Origin: Pseudomonas entomophila
Lineage (GTDB): Bacteria > Pseudomonadota > Gammaproteobacteria > Pseudomonadales > Pseudomonadaceae
Length of the DNA: 64,000 nt
NCBI RefSeq assembly: GCF_018417595.1
Contig: NZ_CP070982.1
Coordinates: 2,743,501 to 2,807,500, forward strand
Direction of reading: 5' to 3'
The first letter of the stretch is position 1; the number at the start of each line of letters is the position of its first letter. A program made the position numbers and the translations under genes. Of the stretch, positions 1 through 8,321 are shown in pieces. A model generated the notes under the pieces. That model did not search any database, was not told the origin of the DNA, and was given only the letters and a program-made list of their open reading frames with translations.

Positions 1-41
1 TGGCGAATGCTGCAGGCTAGCGAGGTACGGCGTGCGGACAT
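1..41 (-). CDS. Start of probable TonB-dependent siderophore receptor (partial)
   Basis: Only the first 13 codons are in the window: ATG at 41 reading MSARRTSLACSIR, a basic N-terminus followed by the start of what could be a signal peptide. An AGGAAC sequence sits about 8 bases upstream. It lies downstream of the sigma factor and FecR genes on the same strand, where the cognate FecA-type outer-membrane receptor normally sits. The identity rests on this gene order, not on a recognisable domain; the rest runs off the left edge. Confidence 0.45.
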   Translation of the reverse strand, partial: MSARRTSLACSIR

Positions 42-178
42 GAAAGGGGGTTCCTGTTCTGGTTGGCTTGGGCGCGGCTGAAGCGCGCGTCCTCAAGAGC
101 CGAAGCAGCGATAGAAATCTGTCACCCCTGAATGCGAAAAATTCTCAGGAATGTGAGGGGAGGTGGAGGGCAGCCGCC

Positions 179-1099
179 TTAACCCATGCCGAGTGGTTCC
201 AGGCGCACCCAGTAGCGGGTCATGCGCCGGGCGCGGACGGGCAGGGCGTCTTCCAGGCTGGCCAGGGCGACGTCGGTGTCGTCGAGGTTGAAGGCGCCGG
301 ACAGGCGCAGCCCGGCGACCTCGCCAGCGCAGCCGAGATAACCGGGGCGGTAGCGCCCGAGTTCATGAATCACATCGCCCAGGCGCCAGTCGACGGTGAC
401 CAGCATGCCCTGGGCCCACGCCTGGCTGCCGAGAGGCAGGGGACTTAGCGGCCCCACGTTGTCGGCGCTAAAGCTCAAGCTGTGCCCGGAGTCGATGCGC
501 ACCATCTGAACTGATCGGTCGGGGCGCACCTCCACGGCATGGGCGGTCACCGCCACATGACTCATGCCAGTGTCTTGGCGCACGCTGAACCGGGTGCCGA
601 GGGCAAGCACCTCGCCTTCAGCGGTGCGCACGCTGAGTGGACGTGGGTCCTTGGCGGTTTCCACTAAAATCTCGCCCTGGCGCAGATGGATCAGGCGCCG
701 GCCGGCATCGAAGCGAACATCCACGCGGCTGTCGGTATTGAGGTCCAGGCGCGTGCCATCGGCCAGGGTCAGCTGGCGCCGCTCGCCGACCCGCGTCGAG
801 TAATCGGCATGCCACGGCGAGGCCCGATAACCCTGCCAGCCGACCACCCCAACTCCGAGCAACAAGCCCAAAGCCTTCACGGCATGGCGTCGATCCCGCC
901 GGGCGATTTCCAGCGTCTGCGCGGCGCCGCTGGGGGCGTTGCCCAGGCGGCATTGCAGCTGTTCCAGCCGCGCCCAGGCGGCGGCGTGGCGAGGGTCGGT
1001 GGCGTGCCAGGCTTGCCATGCGGCGCGGGTGGCGTCATCGACGTGGCTGTCGTGCAGGCGCACGTACCAGTCCACGGCGTCGGCGAGAATGGCCTTCAT
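179..1099 (-). CDS. FecR-family anti-sigma regulator
   Basis: This 306-residue protein is a FecR-type inner-membrane regulator that relays the receptor signal to its ECF sigma factor. Residues 1-60 carry the cytoplasmic FecR N-terminal domain with the pattern WQAWHATDPRHAAAWARLEQ. A single membrane segment follows near residues 85-100 (ALGLLLGVGVVGW). The periplasmic part contains the FecR core (YSTRVGERRQLTLADGTRL, then LDLNTDSRVDVRFD) and a C-terminal STN-like region. The start at 1099 was chosen because its ATG overlaps the stop of the sigma gene as ATGA, a typical translationally coupled arrangement; the frame stays open upstream but only as the shadow of the sigma gene. Length is normal for the family. 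Confidence 0.93.
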   Translation of the reverse strand: MKAILADAVDWYVRLHDSHVDDATRAAWQAWHATDPRHAAAWARLEQLQCRLGNAPSGAAQTLEIARRDRRHAVKALGLLLGVGVVGWQGYRASPWHADYSTRVGERRQLTLADGTRLDLNTDSRVDVRFDAGRRLIHLRQGEILVETAKDPRPLSVRTAEGEVLALGTRFSVRQDTGMSHVAVTAHAVEVRPDRSVQMVRIDSGHSLSFSADNVGPLSPLPLGSQAWAQGMLVTVDWRLGDVIHELGRYRPGYLGCAGEVAGLRLSGAFNLDDTDVALASLEDALPVRARRMTRYWVRLEPLGMG

Positions 1100-1611
1100 G
1101 CGCCCTCGATCAACAGGCAGTGCATCAGCGCGCGTGCCAGGTGCTTGCGCACGGTGGTCACCGAAACGCCGAGGCGCTCGGCGGCTTTTTCGTAGCTCAG
1201 GCCATCGAGTTGCACGGCGAGGAAGATCGCCCGCGTGCGTGGGCCGAGGCCATCGAGCATACGGTCGATGGTTATCAGGGTATCGAGGATGGCGGCCCGG
1301 GTTTCGGCGGAGGGTGCATAGTGTTCCGGCTGCTGCGCCAGGGCTTCGAGGTAGGCGTTTTCCAGGCTGCGGCGGCGGTACAGGTCGATGACCAGGCCAC
1401 GGGCGATGGTCGCCAGGTAGTGGCGCGGTTGGTTGAGCGTGCCTGCGGTGCGGGCCAGCAGCACCCGGATGAAGGTGTCTTGCGCCAGGTCGGCGGCATC
1501 GGCGGTGTTGTTCAGCCGTTGGCGCAACCAGCCGTGCAGCCAGCCGCTGTGCTCGCGGTAGAGCGTTTCCAAGCCAAAGTGTGCAGCTCCGTCGGACACA
1601 ACGGTGGACAT
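1096..1611 (-). CDS. FecI-type ECF sigma factor
   Basis: A 171-residue sigma-70 family ECF factor of the iron-starvation (FecI) class. Region 2 contains the core-binding motif DAADLAQDTFIRVL and region 4 the helix-turn-helix LSYEKAAERLGVSVTTVRKH. The chosen ATG at 1611 is preceded by GGGGAGCC at a good distance; upstream in-frame ATGs have no ribosome site and lie in the repeated leader of the next locus. It is expected to direct transcription of the adjacent TonB receptor after a signal passed through FecR. A possible Fur site overlaps its upstream region, fitting iron control. Confidence 0.94.
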   Translation of the reverse strand: MSTVVSDGAAHFGLETLYREHSGWLHGWLRQRLNNTADAADLAQDTFIRVLLARTAGTLNQPRHYLATIARGLVIDLYRRRSLENAYLEALAQQPEHYAPSAETRAAILDTLITIDRMLDGLGPRTRAIFLAVQLDGLSYEKAAERLGVSVTTVRKHLARALMHCLLIEGA

Positions 1612-1637
1612 CGAGGCTCCCCTGACGACATATCTGG

Positions 1638-1657
1638 ATGCAAATAAGAATTTGTCG
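1638..1657. promoter_or_regulatory. Possible Fur box upstream of the sigma factor gene
   Basis: The sequence GCAAATAAGAATTTG, about 30 bases upstream of the sigma start codon, is an AT-rich inverted repeat resembling the core of Pseudomonas Fur sites. FecI-class sigma genes are usually Fur-repressed, which supports the reading. The match is by eye only. Confidence 0.4.
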
Positions 1658-1713
1658 CAAGTGTACTGGGTGAGGGCGGGAATGGGAATGGTAAGAAGTG
1701 GGTATGGGGCTGG

Positions 1714-2049
1714 CGTCCTACATGGAATGATCAGATTTTCCCTATTTCGAGTAGGGCGTTTCCGAAGCATGCTTTGACCGCTTTTGCGTCTTCGCCGTGA
1801 GGTCTAGTCTCGCCGGGTCGTTGCCAAATCAACGACCGGGCCTGCAAGCCCGCCGCAAAAGATTCACTGCCAAGGCATCAACAACATATCCCCGTGTTGC
1901 TTGATGTGTCATGGCGGCTGCGTATGGGAGGCTCTTGGGCCTGCCGGTTTTCTCTTTTGCGCCGGTCTTGCAGACCTGTACGTAGCCGCCACCCTATCCA
2001 CTGCAAGGGTGGCGTGGTGGCTGAAATCCAATGCAAAAGAGGATTTACC
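1714..2049 (+). ncRNA. Structured leader RNA, copy A (upstream of DUF6124-like gene)
   Basis: This 336-base non-coding stretch is one of three related leaders (also near 3365 and 41755), each ending at a gene for the same 85-residue protein. It has a conserved upstream part around TTTCGAGTAGGGCGTTTCC, then a stem-loop at 1816-1837 (GGTCGTTG paired with CAACGACC), then a long hairpin at 1913-1993 whose base pairs GGCGGCTGCGTA with TACGTAGCCGCC. Changes between copies keep the pairing. A promoter or small RNA may lie in the upstream part. No Rfam family was recognised; the role is probably cis-regulation of the downstream gene. Confidence 0.6.
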
Positions 2050-2307
2050 ATGCTCAAGATCGTTCCCGATCCACCCCATCCCACCGAGTCTCCTCACTTC
2101 CTCGAAGACACCCTGGTCCACGCCACCGAGTACGTCATGTGTGCGTTGGCGGTGTCCCACCATTCCTTGGCCCACCTGCCCAAGTCACCCGCCACGCTGG
2201 TGATGCTGACGGTGATGCATGAGCTCGATGCCACCCGCTCGTTGTTGGAGTCGACACTAGCTCAGTTGCAGATGAGCGCCCGGCCGCCGTCATACACGCT
2301 GCACTGA
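2050..2307 (+). CDS. Small DUF6124-like protein, copy A
   Basis: An 85-residue protein beginning MLKIVPDPPHPTESPHF, with a proline-rich start followed by two predicted helices (EDTLVHATEYVMCALAV and LVMLTVMHELDATRSLL). Small Pseudomonas proteins with the MLKIVPDPP start are known as DUF6124/DUF3077-like families of unknown function; the family name is from memory. The ATG at 2050 follows AGAGGA and matches the start of the other two copies. It is nearly identical to the proteins at 3706 and 42100, and is followed by a REP pair and a DUF3077 gene. Confidence 0.8.
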   Translation: MLKIVPDPPHPTESPHFLEDTLVHATEYVMCALAVSHHSLAHLPKSPATLVMLTVMHELDATRSLLESTLAQLQMSARPPSYTLH

Positions 2308-2326
2308 CAGCCCTGCGCAGCCCCCC

Positions 2327-2411
2327 TGTAGGAGCGGCTTCAGCCGCGATGCAGACACCGCGGTACCTGGCACCAGCGTTGCTGGTGATCGCGGCTGAAG
2401 CCGCTCCTACA
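2327..2411. repeat. REP inverted pair, cassette A
   Basis: Two inverted copies of the P. putida-type REP (TGTAGGAGCGGCTTCAGCCG and its complement) face each other across about 35 bases. The same arrangement with almost the same spacer recurs at 3983-4067 and 42376-42460. It separates the DUF6124-like gene from the DUF3077 gene and may act as a transcript end or stabiliser. Confidence 0.9.
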
Positions 2412-2452
2412 GGTAGCTCGGTCACCCCTTCAAAGCTTCAGAGGAACCTCGA

Positions 2453-2740
2453 ATGGACAACGATCTCCCAGCAGACCACGGCCAACTCGGCTGGACCGTC
2501 GGCGCATGCACGTTTATGGAAGGCGCCACCAAAGGCACGCGCCTGTTTCGCGTGGAACCCGGCAACTGCGCCAACCACGCCATGGAACAAGCCTCCGTGC
2601 TGCTCGACAGCGCCCGCCGTGCGTCATTCATCGGTGTGATGGACAACGAGCCTGTGCTGGTCTGGGCGTCGCACTACCTCAGCGATATGGCCAAGGCATT
2701 GATGGACGATGCGCATATGGGCATTTTGAAGAAGGTTTGA
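2453..2740 (+). CDS. DUF3077-type small protein, copy A
   Basis: A 95-residue acidic protein of unknown function. The central block LFRVEPGNCANHAMEQASVL and the later WASHYLSDMAKALMDD match the pattern of DUF3077 proteins, which are small and confined to Pseudomonas-like bacteria. The ATG follows GAGGAACC. It differs from the copy at 4109 by only a few residues near the N-terminus, so this is a recent duplication. Its function is unknown; pairing with the DUF6124-like gene suggests a joint role. Confidence 0.8.
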   Translation: MDNDLPADHGQLGWTVGACTFMEGATKGTRLFRVEPGNCANHAMEQASVLLDSARRASFIGVMDNEPVLVWASHYLSDMAKALMDDAHMGILKKV

Positions 2741-2868
2741 ACTGACTACACCCAACACATGCTGGCCTGTGGCAAACCCTGTCAGAATCACGACAAGGTA
2801 AATGTCACTCGGCCAGCCAGATTGACTGCTTGCGACCAGAGGTAGCGGCCAGAGCTCAAGGTAATGCG

Positions 2869-3351
2869 ATGAACAAAAAAGCAAGAAGAATGGCTGCACT
2901 GCTGGCCGTTACAGCCGCCTATCAGGCTGAGCCTGACTGGGTGTTCGATCCCAGCTGCATGACCCGAATACCCGATTGTCATAGCCTCATCGAAGTGTTT
3001 CGCCACATCAAACATGGCGGGCCGGAGTGGAGGAATCGCACTGTCACCCTGGTGTTTTCCAGCCCGTCGAATGCCTGGGTTCGGCTGTATCCGATTCACG
3101 ACACCGATACCCCGTACTTTGATTTCATGTACACCCGTGAAGAGCCGCCTCGGCAAGTCCTCTGCGACGTGCTACGGCAATATCCGCAGTGTGCTTTTCT
3201 TGATTGGTCGCCCGGGCGCCTGGCCTGCATCGAGGCGCAGGGGGCAGATGTTGAGTTGCTGGCGGACATCATCCGCGATGTCGCTGAAGTTGCCTGGGGG
3301 GAGTGCGGTACGGCTGTCGGGGCCTGGTGCAAGGAAATGGGAAGAGCCTGA
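2869..3351 (+). CDS. Hypothetical protein between the two cassettes
   Basis: This 160-residue protein was not recognised. It starts MNKKARRMAALLAVTAAYQA, a short basic stretch with a weakly hydrophobic segment, and continues with a cysteine- and tryptophan-containing soluble region (five Cys, seven Trp). No clear catalytic motif is seen. The ATG at 2869 is preceded by AAGG at about 8 bases; an upstream in-frame ATG at 2830 lacks a ribosome site. It lies between the two duplicated cassettes, so it may have been the partner of one unit before duplication. Confidence 0.6.
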   Translation: MNKKARRMAALLAVTAAYQAEPDWVFDPSCMTRIPDCHSLIEVFRHIKHGGPEWRNRTVTLVFSSPSNAWVRLYPIHDTDTPYFDFMYTREEPPRQVLCDVLRQYPQCAFLDWSPGRLACIEAQGADVELLADIIRDVAEVAWGECGTAVGAWCKEMGRA

Positions 3352-3364
3352 GGCAGTGGAGCAC

Positions 3365-3705
3365 GTCCTACAGGGATGAATCAGATTTTCCCTATTTCGA
3401 GTAGGCCGTTTCCGAAGCATGCTTTTGCGGCTTTTGCACCATCCAACAGAGGTCTAGTCTCGCCGGGCCGTTGAAAAAAACAGCGGCCGGGTCTGCAAGC
3501 CCGAGCGGGACAACTAGATCAGCACCACCTCCTGTCATTGGCTTCAAACCATTGACTGTGCGTTTTGGTGGCTGCGTACGGGTGGCCTTCGCGCCAGCCG
3601 GGCTTTCTCTAGTTGCCCCGGTCTTGCAGGCCCGTACGTAGCCGCCACCCAATCGTCTGCAAGCGATTGGCGGCGGTCCGATCAGCGCAACTGGAGAGCT
3701 ATATC
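3365..3705 (+). ncRNA. Structured leader RNA, copy B
   Basis: Second copy of the leader. The short stem-loop is at 3466-3488 (GGCCGTTG with CAGCGGCC) and the long hairpin at 3567-3649 (GGTGGCTGCGTACGGG with CCCGTACGTAGCC). Compared with copy A the loop sequence and several pairs differ but the pairing is kept: T-A becomes C-G in the short stem. The central 80 bases between the hairpins are not conserved, so the conserved pieces are the upstream block and the two hairpins. Confidence 0.6.
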
Positions 3706-3963
3706 ATGCTGAAGATTGTTCCGGATCCACCGCCTTCCACCGAGTCCCCTCACTTCCTCGAAGACACGCTTGTCCACGCTACCGAGTACGTCATGTGCGC
3801 GCTGACGGTGACGCATCAGTCCTTGACCCATCTGCCCAAGTCGCCCGCCACGCTGGTGATGCTGACGGTAATGCACGAACTCGATGCCACCCGCACGTTG
3901 CTGGAATCGGCACTGGCTCAACTGCAGATGAGCGCCCGGCCGCCGTCATACACGCTGCACTGA
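3706..3963 (+). CDS. Small DUF6124-like protein, copy B
   Basis: An 85-residue near-twin of the protein at 2050, starting MLKIVPDPPPSTESPHF, with the same two-helix layout and the same C-terminus (SARPPSYTLH). The ATG at 3706 follows GGAGAG. The distance from copy A is exactly 1,656 bases for this gene, the following REP pair and the DUF3077 gene, showing a tandem segmental duplication. Function unknown. Confidence 0.8.
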   Translation: MLKIVPDPPPSTESPHFLEDTLVHATEYVMCALTVTHQSLTHLPKSPATLVMLTVMHELDATRTLLESALAQLQMSARPPSYTLH

Positions 3964-3982
3964 CAGCCCTGCGCAGCCCCCC

Positions 3983-4067
3983 TGTAGGAGCGGCTTCAGC
4001 CGCGATGCAGACACCGCGATACCTGGCACCAGCGCTGCTGGTGATCGCGGCTGAAGCCGCTCCTACA
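3983..4067. repeat. REP inverted pair, cassette B
   Basis: Same inverted REP pair as at 2327-2411, with only a few changes in the spacer. It was duplicated together with the flanking genes. Confidence 0.9.
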
Positions 4068-4108
4068 GGTAGCTCGGTCACCCCTTCAAAGCTTCAGAGG
4101 AATCTCGA

Positions 4109-4396
4109 ATGGAAAACGATATCCCTGCAGACCACGGCCAACTCGGCTGGACGGTCGGCACCTGCACGTTTATGGAAGGCGCCACCAAAGGCACGCGCCT
4201 GTTCCGCGTGGAGCCCGGCAACTGCGCCAACCACGCCATGGAACAAGCCTCCGTGCTGCTCGACAGCGCCCGCCGCGCGTCATTCATCGGTGTGATGGAC
4301 AACGAACCGGTGCTGGTCTGGGCGTCGCACTACCTCAGTGATATGGCCAAGGCACTGATGGACGATGCGCACATGGGCATTTTGAAGAAGGTCTGA
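4109..4396 (+). CDS. DUF3077-type small protein, copy B
   Basis: A 95-residue duplicate of the protein at 2453, with differences limited to the first 20 residues (MENDIPADHG for MDNDLPADHG, and a Thr for Ala). The strong conservation of the rest, at base level too, indicates either a recent duplication or gene conversion. Function unknown. It is the last gene of the duplicated block. Confidence 0.8.
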   Translation: MENDIPADHGQLGWTVGTCTFMEGATKGTRLFRVEPGNCANHAMEQASVLLDSARRASFIGVMDNEPVLVWASHYLSDMAKALMDDAHMGILKKV

Positions 4397-4862
4397 AATG
4401 GCAATCGAGGGGGAGGGCTGCTTTGCTTTATGACCTGACGCGCCTCCCGTTTCATGGAAGCCAATCCTAGATTTTTGTGATCCGCGAACATCCGCTTTTG
4501 GCCGAGCTCTACCGAATCTGACCGCAGCAATGGGGCCAGGCTGCGTGAAAACCCAAACCAGAAATTGATGAGCGCGCTTGGCGCTGAGCTGATCCAGGAT
4601 GTTCGCGAACGTCCAGAAGCCAATTCTCAACCATGCCGCCGCAAATGGAAAATTTTGTCCCGCGCTAAACGAAAAATTTAATGAGATGGTCGGCATGGCG
4701 CCGCCGGGAAGACCGTGAAGATATACTGAACTTCTAAGTATGCGAGGAGCTAAGTGTTAACGTATCTCGTGTGCAGCACCTGCCGATTGGCTGGTAAGGC
4801 GGCACAAAAAATAAATGCCGCCTTACGCTTTATAGCTTGCCTATTGCTTAACTAGGAGATGG
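4397..4862. other. Gene-poor gap with inverted repeats
   Basis: No gene is supported here. A ten-base inverted repeat (GCGAACATCC at 4484-4493 and its complement at 4598-4607) and a 9-bp stem TAAGGCGGC/GCCGCCTTA at 4795-4825 are present. The latter lies just beyond the 3' end of the minus-strand gene at 4863-5435 and may help terminate it, though it lacks a T tract. Base composition changes to AT-rich at the right side, marking the edge of acquired DNA. Confidence 0.4.
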
Positions 4863-5435
4863 TTACGGGCTTAAGTCGAAAGGGCCAACATGGAAGTGCT
4901 GTGTGTCAATGTAGTAGTTGACATACCCATCGCCTTCAAATCTTAAGTGGAAGCCATTGGAAACATCGATGCTGATTGAATATTTAAACTCAAGTGGCCC
5001 TCCTCCGATTGTTTCAGATCTTGAGAGGTTGCCGTCATCGAACTTTAGCTCGCTTTCATCGAGAGTGATGCCTAATAATTTACATTTTGTTGTCGCGATG
5101 TATGTATTATGCTTTGGGTTGGTGATATGGATATTGATGGAGCCCACCCCTACGTCTGGATTGAAGTCCAGTGGAAATATAGAGTTTTCGGAGCTTTGAG
5201 CGTCCAGGGATTTATATTGGTCTGTGATGCTAGGCTGCTGACCCGTACTTCCTGTTTTTTCAGGGGGCTTATCAGTTGAGGCGTAGCGCCTCAAGAGTTT
5301 TTCTGCTGCAAAGTTGATTAGTTCTTCATTGTGTGTATAGTTGCTCCCGTATTGCTTGATGATGAGCTCTCTCACAAAAAACCTTGCAAGTTTTATATGG
5401 GTCTCGTAGTTGTTGTCGTTCATTTCAAGCTCCAT
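4863..5435 (-). CDS. AT-rich orphan hypothetical protein
   Basis: A 190-residue soluble protein that was not recognised. The N-terminal 50 residues look helical and charged, a linker rich in Ser, Thr and Pro spans roughly 50-85, and the C-terminal 100 residues look beta-rich (INIHITNPKHNTYIATTK, then FHLRFEGDGYVNYYIDTQ). Base composition is clearly more AT-rich than the surroundings and codon use includes many ATA and TTA codons, which suggests horizontal acquisition. The start at 5435 has AAGGA seven bases upstream; an alternative ATG four codons later has GGAG. No partner gene is adjacent. Confidence 0.65.
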   Translation of the reverse strand: MELEMNDNNYETHIKLARFFVRELIIKQYGSNYTHNEELINFAAEKLLRRYASTDKPPEKTGSTGQQPSITDQYKSLDAQSSENSIFPLDFNPDVGVGSINIHITNPKHNTYIATTKCKLLGITLDESELKFDDGNLSRSETIGGGPLEFKYSISIDVSNGFHLRFEGDGYVNYYIDTQHFHVGPFDLSP

Positions 5436-5570
5436 TGATTAATCCTTGAGGTCACCCTGACCTCATTTTGCAGGTTAGTTTGATTCTGCAAGAAATCAAC
5501 ATTGTTTCGAGGTTTTTTTAGGCACTATATGAAAAGCCATGATACTCGGTGATGCTGCATTGAAAACAGC

Positions 5571-5752
5571 TCTGGAATGCTCACAACATAACAACAAGCC
5601 TACAGCAGCCTCCGTCGCGAATGGCGCGGCGGCAACCTCCGGCCGCCCTGGGTTTCAAACAGATCAGCAACCAGCATCCACTCAGCGTCGGTCAAGCAGC
5701 TGGGATAGCGTTGTTCCGGTAACTGGCGTCGGTGTGTTTCGTTGTAGCCATA
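5571..5752 (-). pseudogene. IS5-family transposase N-terminal remnant
   Basis: On the minus strand the reading frame gives RYPSCLTDAEWMLVADLF, the N-terminal signature of IS5-type DDE transposases (SDLTDAEW), then GGRRLPPRHSRRRLL. An in-frame TAG interrupts at 5600-5602, after which the expected sequence resumes as ACCYVV before all similarity stops. No start codon, catalytic region or inverted repeats were seen. This is a dead fragment marking past insertion activity. Confidence 0.7.
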
Positions 5753-5959
5753 GGACTTACAAGGTTCGGGTGCCTGAAAGCTAAATCGGCCCGTAGCTTC
5801 CGTTCGTGGAGTACAGACAAGCATTAGGGGGCTTGCCAACTGGTTAGCTGCCAGTTCAATAAGACCCGGATTACCCGCCGGCCAGACGGTCATGGCGAAT
5901 TGCCTTACGGGGGCTATCGTTGCTTCTCTGGGCAACGACTACAGACCGAGGGTGCTGCA

Positions 5960-6676
5960 ATGAACACCAGTGATCTACTCGAACAGTTACTGCGGGCCGG
6001 TCAGGCCTCGCAAGCGCAACAGGGGAGCGGCGGCATTTCATCGCAAGACGGCCTGGGCGGTTTGGGCGGCTTACTCGGGGGCCTGCTTGGCGGCGGCAGC
6101 GCATCGGGTGGCGGTGGTGGCCTTGGCAGTTTACTCGGCGGCTTGTTGGGTGGCGGCAGCGCTGGCGGTGTCCCCCAGGGGCGCTCCGCAGGTGGTACCA
6201 ATTACGCGGCCCTGGCGTCGTTGGGCATGCTGGCGTTCCAGGCCTACCAAAGCTGGCAGCGCAGTCAGGCGGCAGCTCCGCAACAGGCCCTGCGTACTGT
6301 CGATCAATTGTCCGGTCCCGAGGCCGACGATCACAGCCATGCCATCTTGCGCGCGCTGATTGCGGCAGCCAAGGCTGACGGTCGCATCGACCAGCAAGAA
6401 GAACAGTTGATCTACGCCGAAATCAAACGTCACACCAACGACCCGCAGCTGCAGCAATGGCTGGATGAGGAAGTCGCCAAGCCACTCGATGCTGCCGAGG
6501 TGGCACAGTCGGCCCAGGACCCGGCCATGGCTGCGGAAATGTACCTGGCCAGCGTGATGCTGGTGGATGACCAGCAGGCCGCAGAGCGGGCCTACCTGGA
6601 CGAATTGGCCAGCGCCCTGCAAATCGATCCGACATTGCAGGTGCACCTGGAGCAGCAGGCCAAGGGCACGGCCTGA
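5960..6676 (+). CDS. DUF533/TerB-like inner-membrane-associated protein (YebE type)
   Basis: A 238-residue protein with two parts. Residues 25-80 are a very glycine-rich tract with two copies of a GGLLGGLLGGGSA-like unit. Residues 125-235 are the helical DUF533/TerB-like domain (AILRALIAAAKADGRIDQQE, with the acidic DGRID turn typical of the family). The YebE group is of unknown biochemical role and is often cell-envelope stress related. The ATG at 5960 follows GAGGGTG. It is the first conventional gene after the IS remnant and has normal GC. Confidence 0.85.
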   Translation: MNTSDLLEQLLRAGQASQAQQGSGGISSQDGLGGLGGLLGGLLGGGSASGGGGGLGSLLGGLLGGGSAGGVPQGRSAGGTNYAALASLGMLAFQAYQSWQRSQAAAPQQALRTVDQLSGPEADDHSHAILRALIAAAKADGRIDQQEEQLIYAEIKRHTNDPQLQQWLDEEVAKPLDAAEVAQSAQDPAMAAEMYLASVMLVDDQQAAERAYLDELASALQIDPTLQVHLEQQAKGTA

Positions 6677-6824
6677 GTGGGTTGAGGTACCTACGCTCCT
6701 CGTCATTTCGAAGCATGAGCAGACCACGACTGCTGGTCGGCTGAGGCCGTTGCGCGTTTGGCTGTGGGGCTCGATGTGCTACTGTTCTCCGCCATCTGAA
6801 CGTAGCCTTCCGGGAAGGACCCTG

Positions 6825-8321
6825 ATGACAAAACAGCCAGTAGCCCCAAGTATTTGGTCTGAAGCACGCCGCCCTCGCAAAACGGAGGCTCCGGCTGAGG
6901 GCGGGGATGGACAAGAGGTCGTTGTAGCGTCTTCTAGCCCTAGCACGGAACAGCGCTCGGTTTTCCAGCAGGATTATGATCGTTTGTTGTTTTCCACTCC
7001 GGTTCGTCGCCTGGCTGATAAAACACAGGTCTGGCCCATGGAGGAGAATGACGGCGTGCGTACTCGCCTGACGCATTCTCATGAAGTCGCCAACCTGGCA
7101 CGTTCGATTGGCGCGCGAGCGTACAAAGGAGTCCGTGATGCTTTCAATCTATACAACAGTACCGATGACGGGCTCACTGATGTCATCAATCCTTTGTTGC
7201 TATCGATAGGTCTTGGGCACGACCTAGGCAACCCTCCGTTTGGGCATCAAGGCGAAGTGGCTATCGGTCGCTGGTTCAAGCGACGTGAAGACTGGATCTT
7301 CACTCACATAAAGGGAGGTGAAAAGGAGAAGCCACTTGACGTTCCTGTCCCTAAAACGCATTGGTCTGAATTTACTGAGTTTGATGGAAATCCACAGAGT
7401 CTTCGCCTTTTGACTAGGTTGCAAACCCATATTGATGGACTAGGCCTTGACCTATCCGCTGCCACCCTGGCTGCAGGGTTGAAGTACCCTGTGAGTTATC
7501 TAAATAGGGATGAGGATGATCCCGTTAAGAAAAAAGGTGGTTACTTCGAGTCTGAAAAGGACTTGGTTGAGTGGGTGAGGCAGCAAACCGGGCTGGAGGA
7601 GGGGCAACGTCACCCCCTGACTTGGATCATGGAGGCATGTGACGATATCGCCTATTCCGTTTTGGATGTGGATGACGTACTCAAAAAAGGGATTATGTCT
7701 CCAGATGACGTTCTGGTTATTTTGCGTCAAAAGCTCAGTGCCGAAGTTGTGGTTCGCAAGATTCAAGAAAAATTCAATGAAGTTGAATCGCGCCTGTTTT
7801 CTCCGGAAATTCAGCGTGATATAAAAATTGAGTACCTGCGAGCGTACCTGATTAATAATTTAATTGAGCACGCCGCTGAGACATTTAAAGCCAATGCGTC
7901 TGCTATTTTTGCTTTCAAATCGATAGCGCCGTTGATGGATAATAGTCGGCTCTGTGAAGAGCTTAAGTCCGTTGCTCGGCAAAATGCTTTTAGTCATCCC
8001 GACGTACTGCGTGCTGAGGCGTTGGGCTCGGCGGCTATTGATGGTTTGATGACAGTGTTGTGGGAGGCTATCTCTCATCGTAAGGACGCTGGGAAATTAC
8101 GGTCCAAGCGACTGGGTGCGCGCGCTAAATATGTGTTCTCCTTGATTAGCCCAAATTATATTGAGCAAGCCGATAAGCCTATGCACCCATCGGACGTAGC
8201 GTCCGGCTTACGCTATCGTGAACTTCGCTTGCTCACCGATATGGTGTCAGGAATGACCGATACATTTGCCATGCGTCTCTGGAACGATATTAAAGATATG
8301 CCCGATGCCAATTGCGCCTAA
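6825..8321 (+). CDS. dgt: Deoxyguanosinetriphosphate triphosphohydrolase (dGTPase), HD superfamily
   Basis: A 498-residue protein, close to the 505 residues of E. coli Dgt, which hydrolyses dGTP to deoxyguanosine and triphosphate. The HD metal site is visible: RTRLTHSHEV with His84, then GLGHDLGNPPFGHQGE with His132-Asp133, and ACDDIAYSVLDVDD near residues 270-283. The ATG at 6825 follows AAGGAC. AT content rises through the gene compared with upstream genes. Its 3' end overlaps the next gene by 17 bases, so the two are probably translated together. dGTPases of this type can act in nucleotide-pool control or anti-phage defence; the pairing here favours an accessory role. Confidence 0.9.
   Translation: MTKQPVAPSIWSEARRPRKTEAPAEGGDGQEVVVASSSPSTEQRSVFQQDYDRLLFSTPVRRLADKTQVWPMEENDGVRTRLTHSHEVANLARSIGARAYKGVRDAFNLYNSTDDGLTDVINPLLLSIGLGHDLGNPPFGHQGEVAIGRWFKRREDWIFTHIKGGEKEKPLDVPVPKTHWSEFTEFDGNPQSLRLLTRLQTHIDGLGLDLSAATLAAGLKYPVSYLNRDEDDPVKKKGGYFESEKDLVEWVRQQTGLEEGQRHPLTWIMEACDDIAYSVLDVDDVLKKGIMSPDDVLVILRQKLSAEVVVRKIQEKFNEVESRLFSPEIQRDIKIEYLRAYLINNLIEHAAETFKANASAIFAFKSIAPLMDNSRLCEELKSVARQNAFSHPDVLRAEALGSAAIDGLMTVLWEAISHRKDAGKLRSKRLGARAKYVFSLISPNYIEQADKPMHPSDVASGLRYRELRLLTDMVSGMTDTFAMRLWNDIKDMPDANCA

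Noticed and set aside
179..1660. One 493-residue frame covering FecR and the sigma region
   Set aside because: Only residues 188-493 are FecR; the part before is an out-of-frame reading of the sigma gene, which has its own ATG and ribosome site.
2327..2411. CRISPR-like repeat array
   Set aside because: The repeated REP arms are inverted pairs at dispersed sites, not regularly spaced direct repeats, and no cas genes are present.
4280..4696. Minus-strand frame of 138 residues near the AT-rich gap
   Set aside because: Half of it overlaps the DUF3077 gene on the other strand and the rest has no start or ribosome site; no family pattern is visible.
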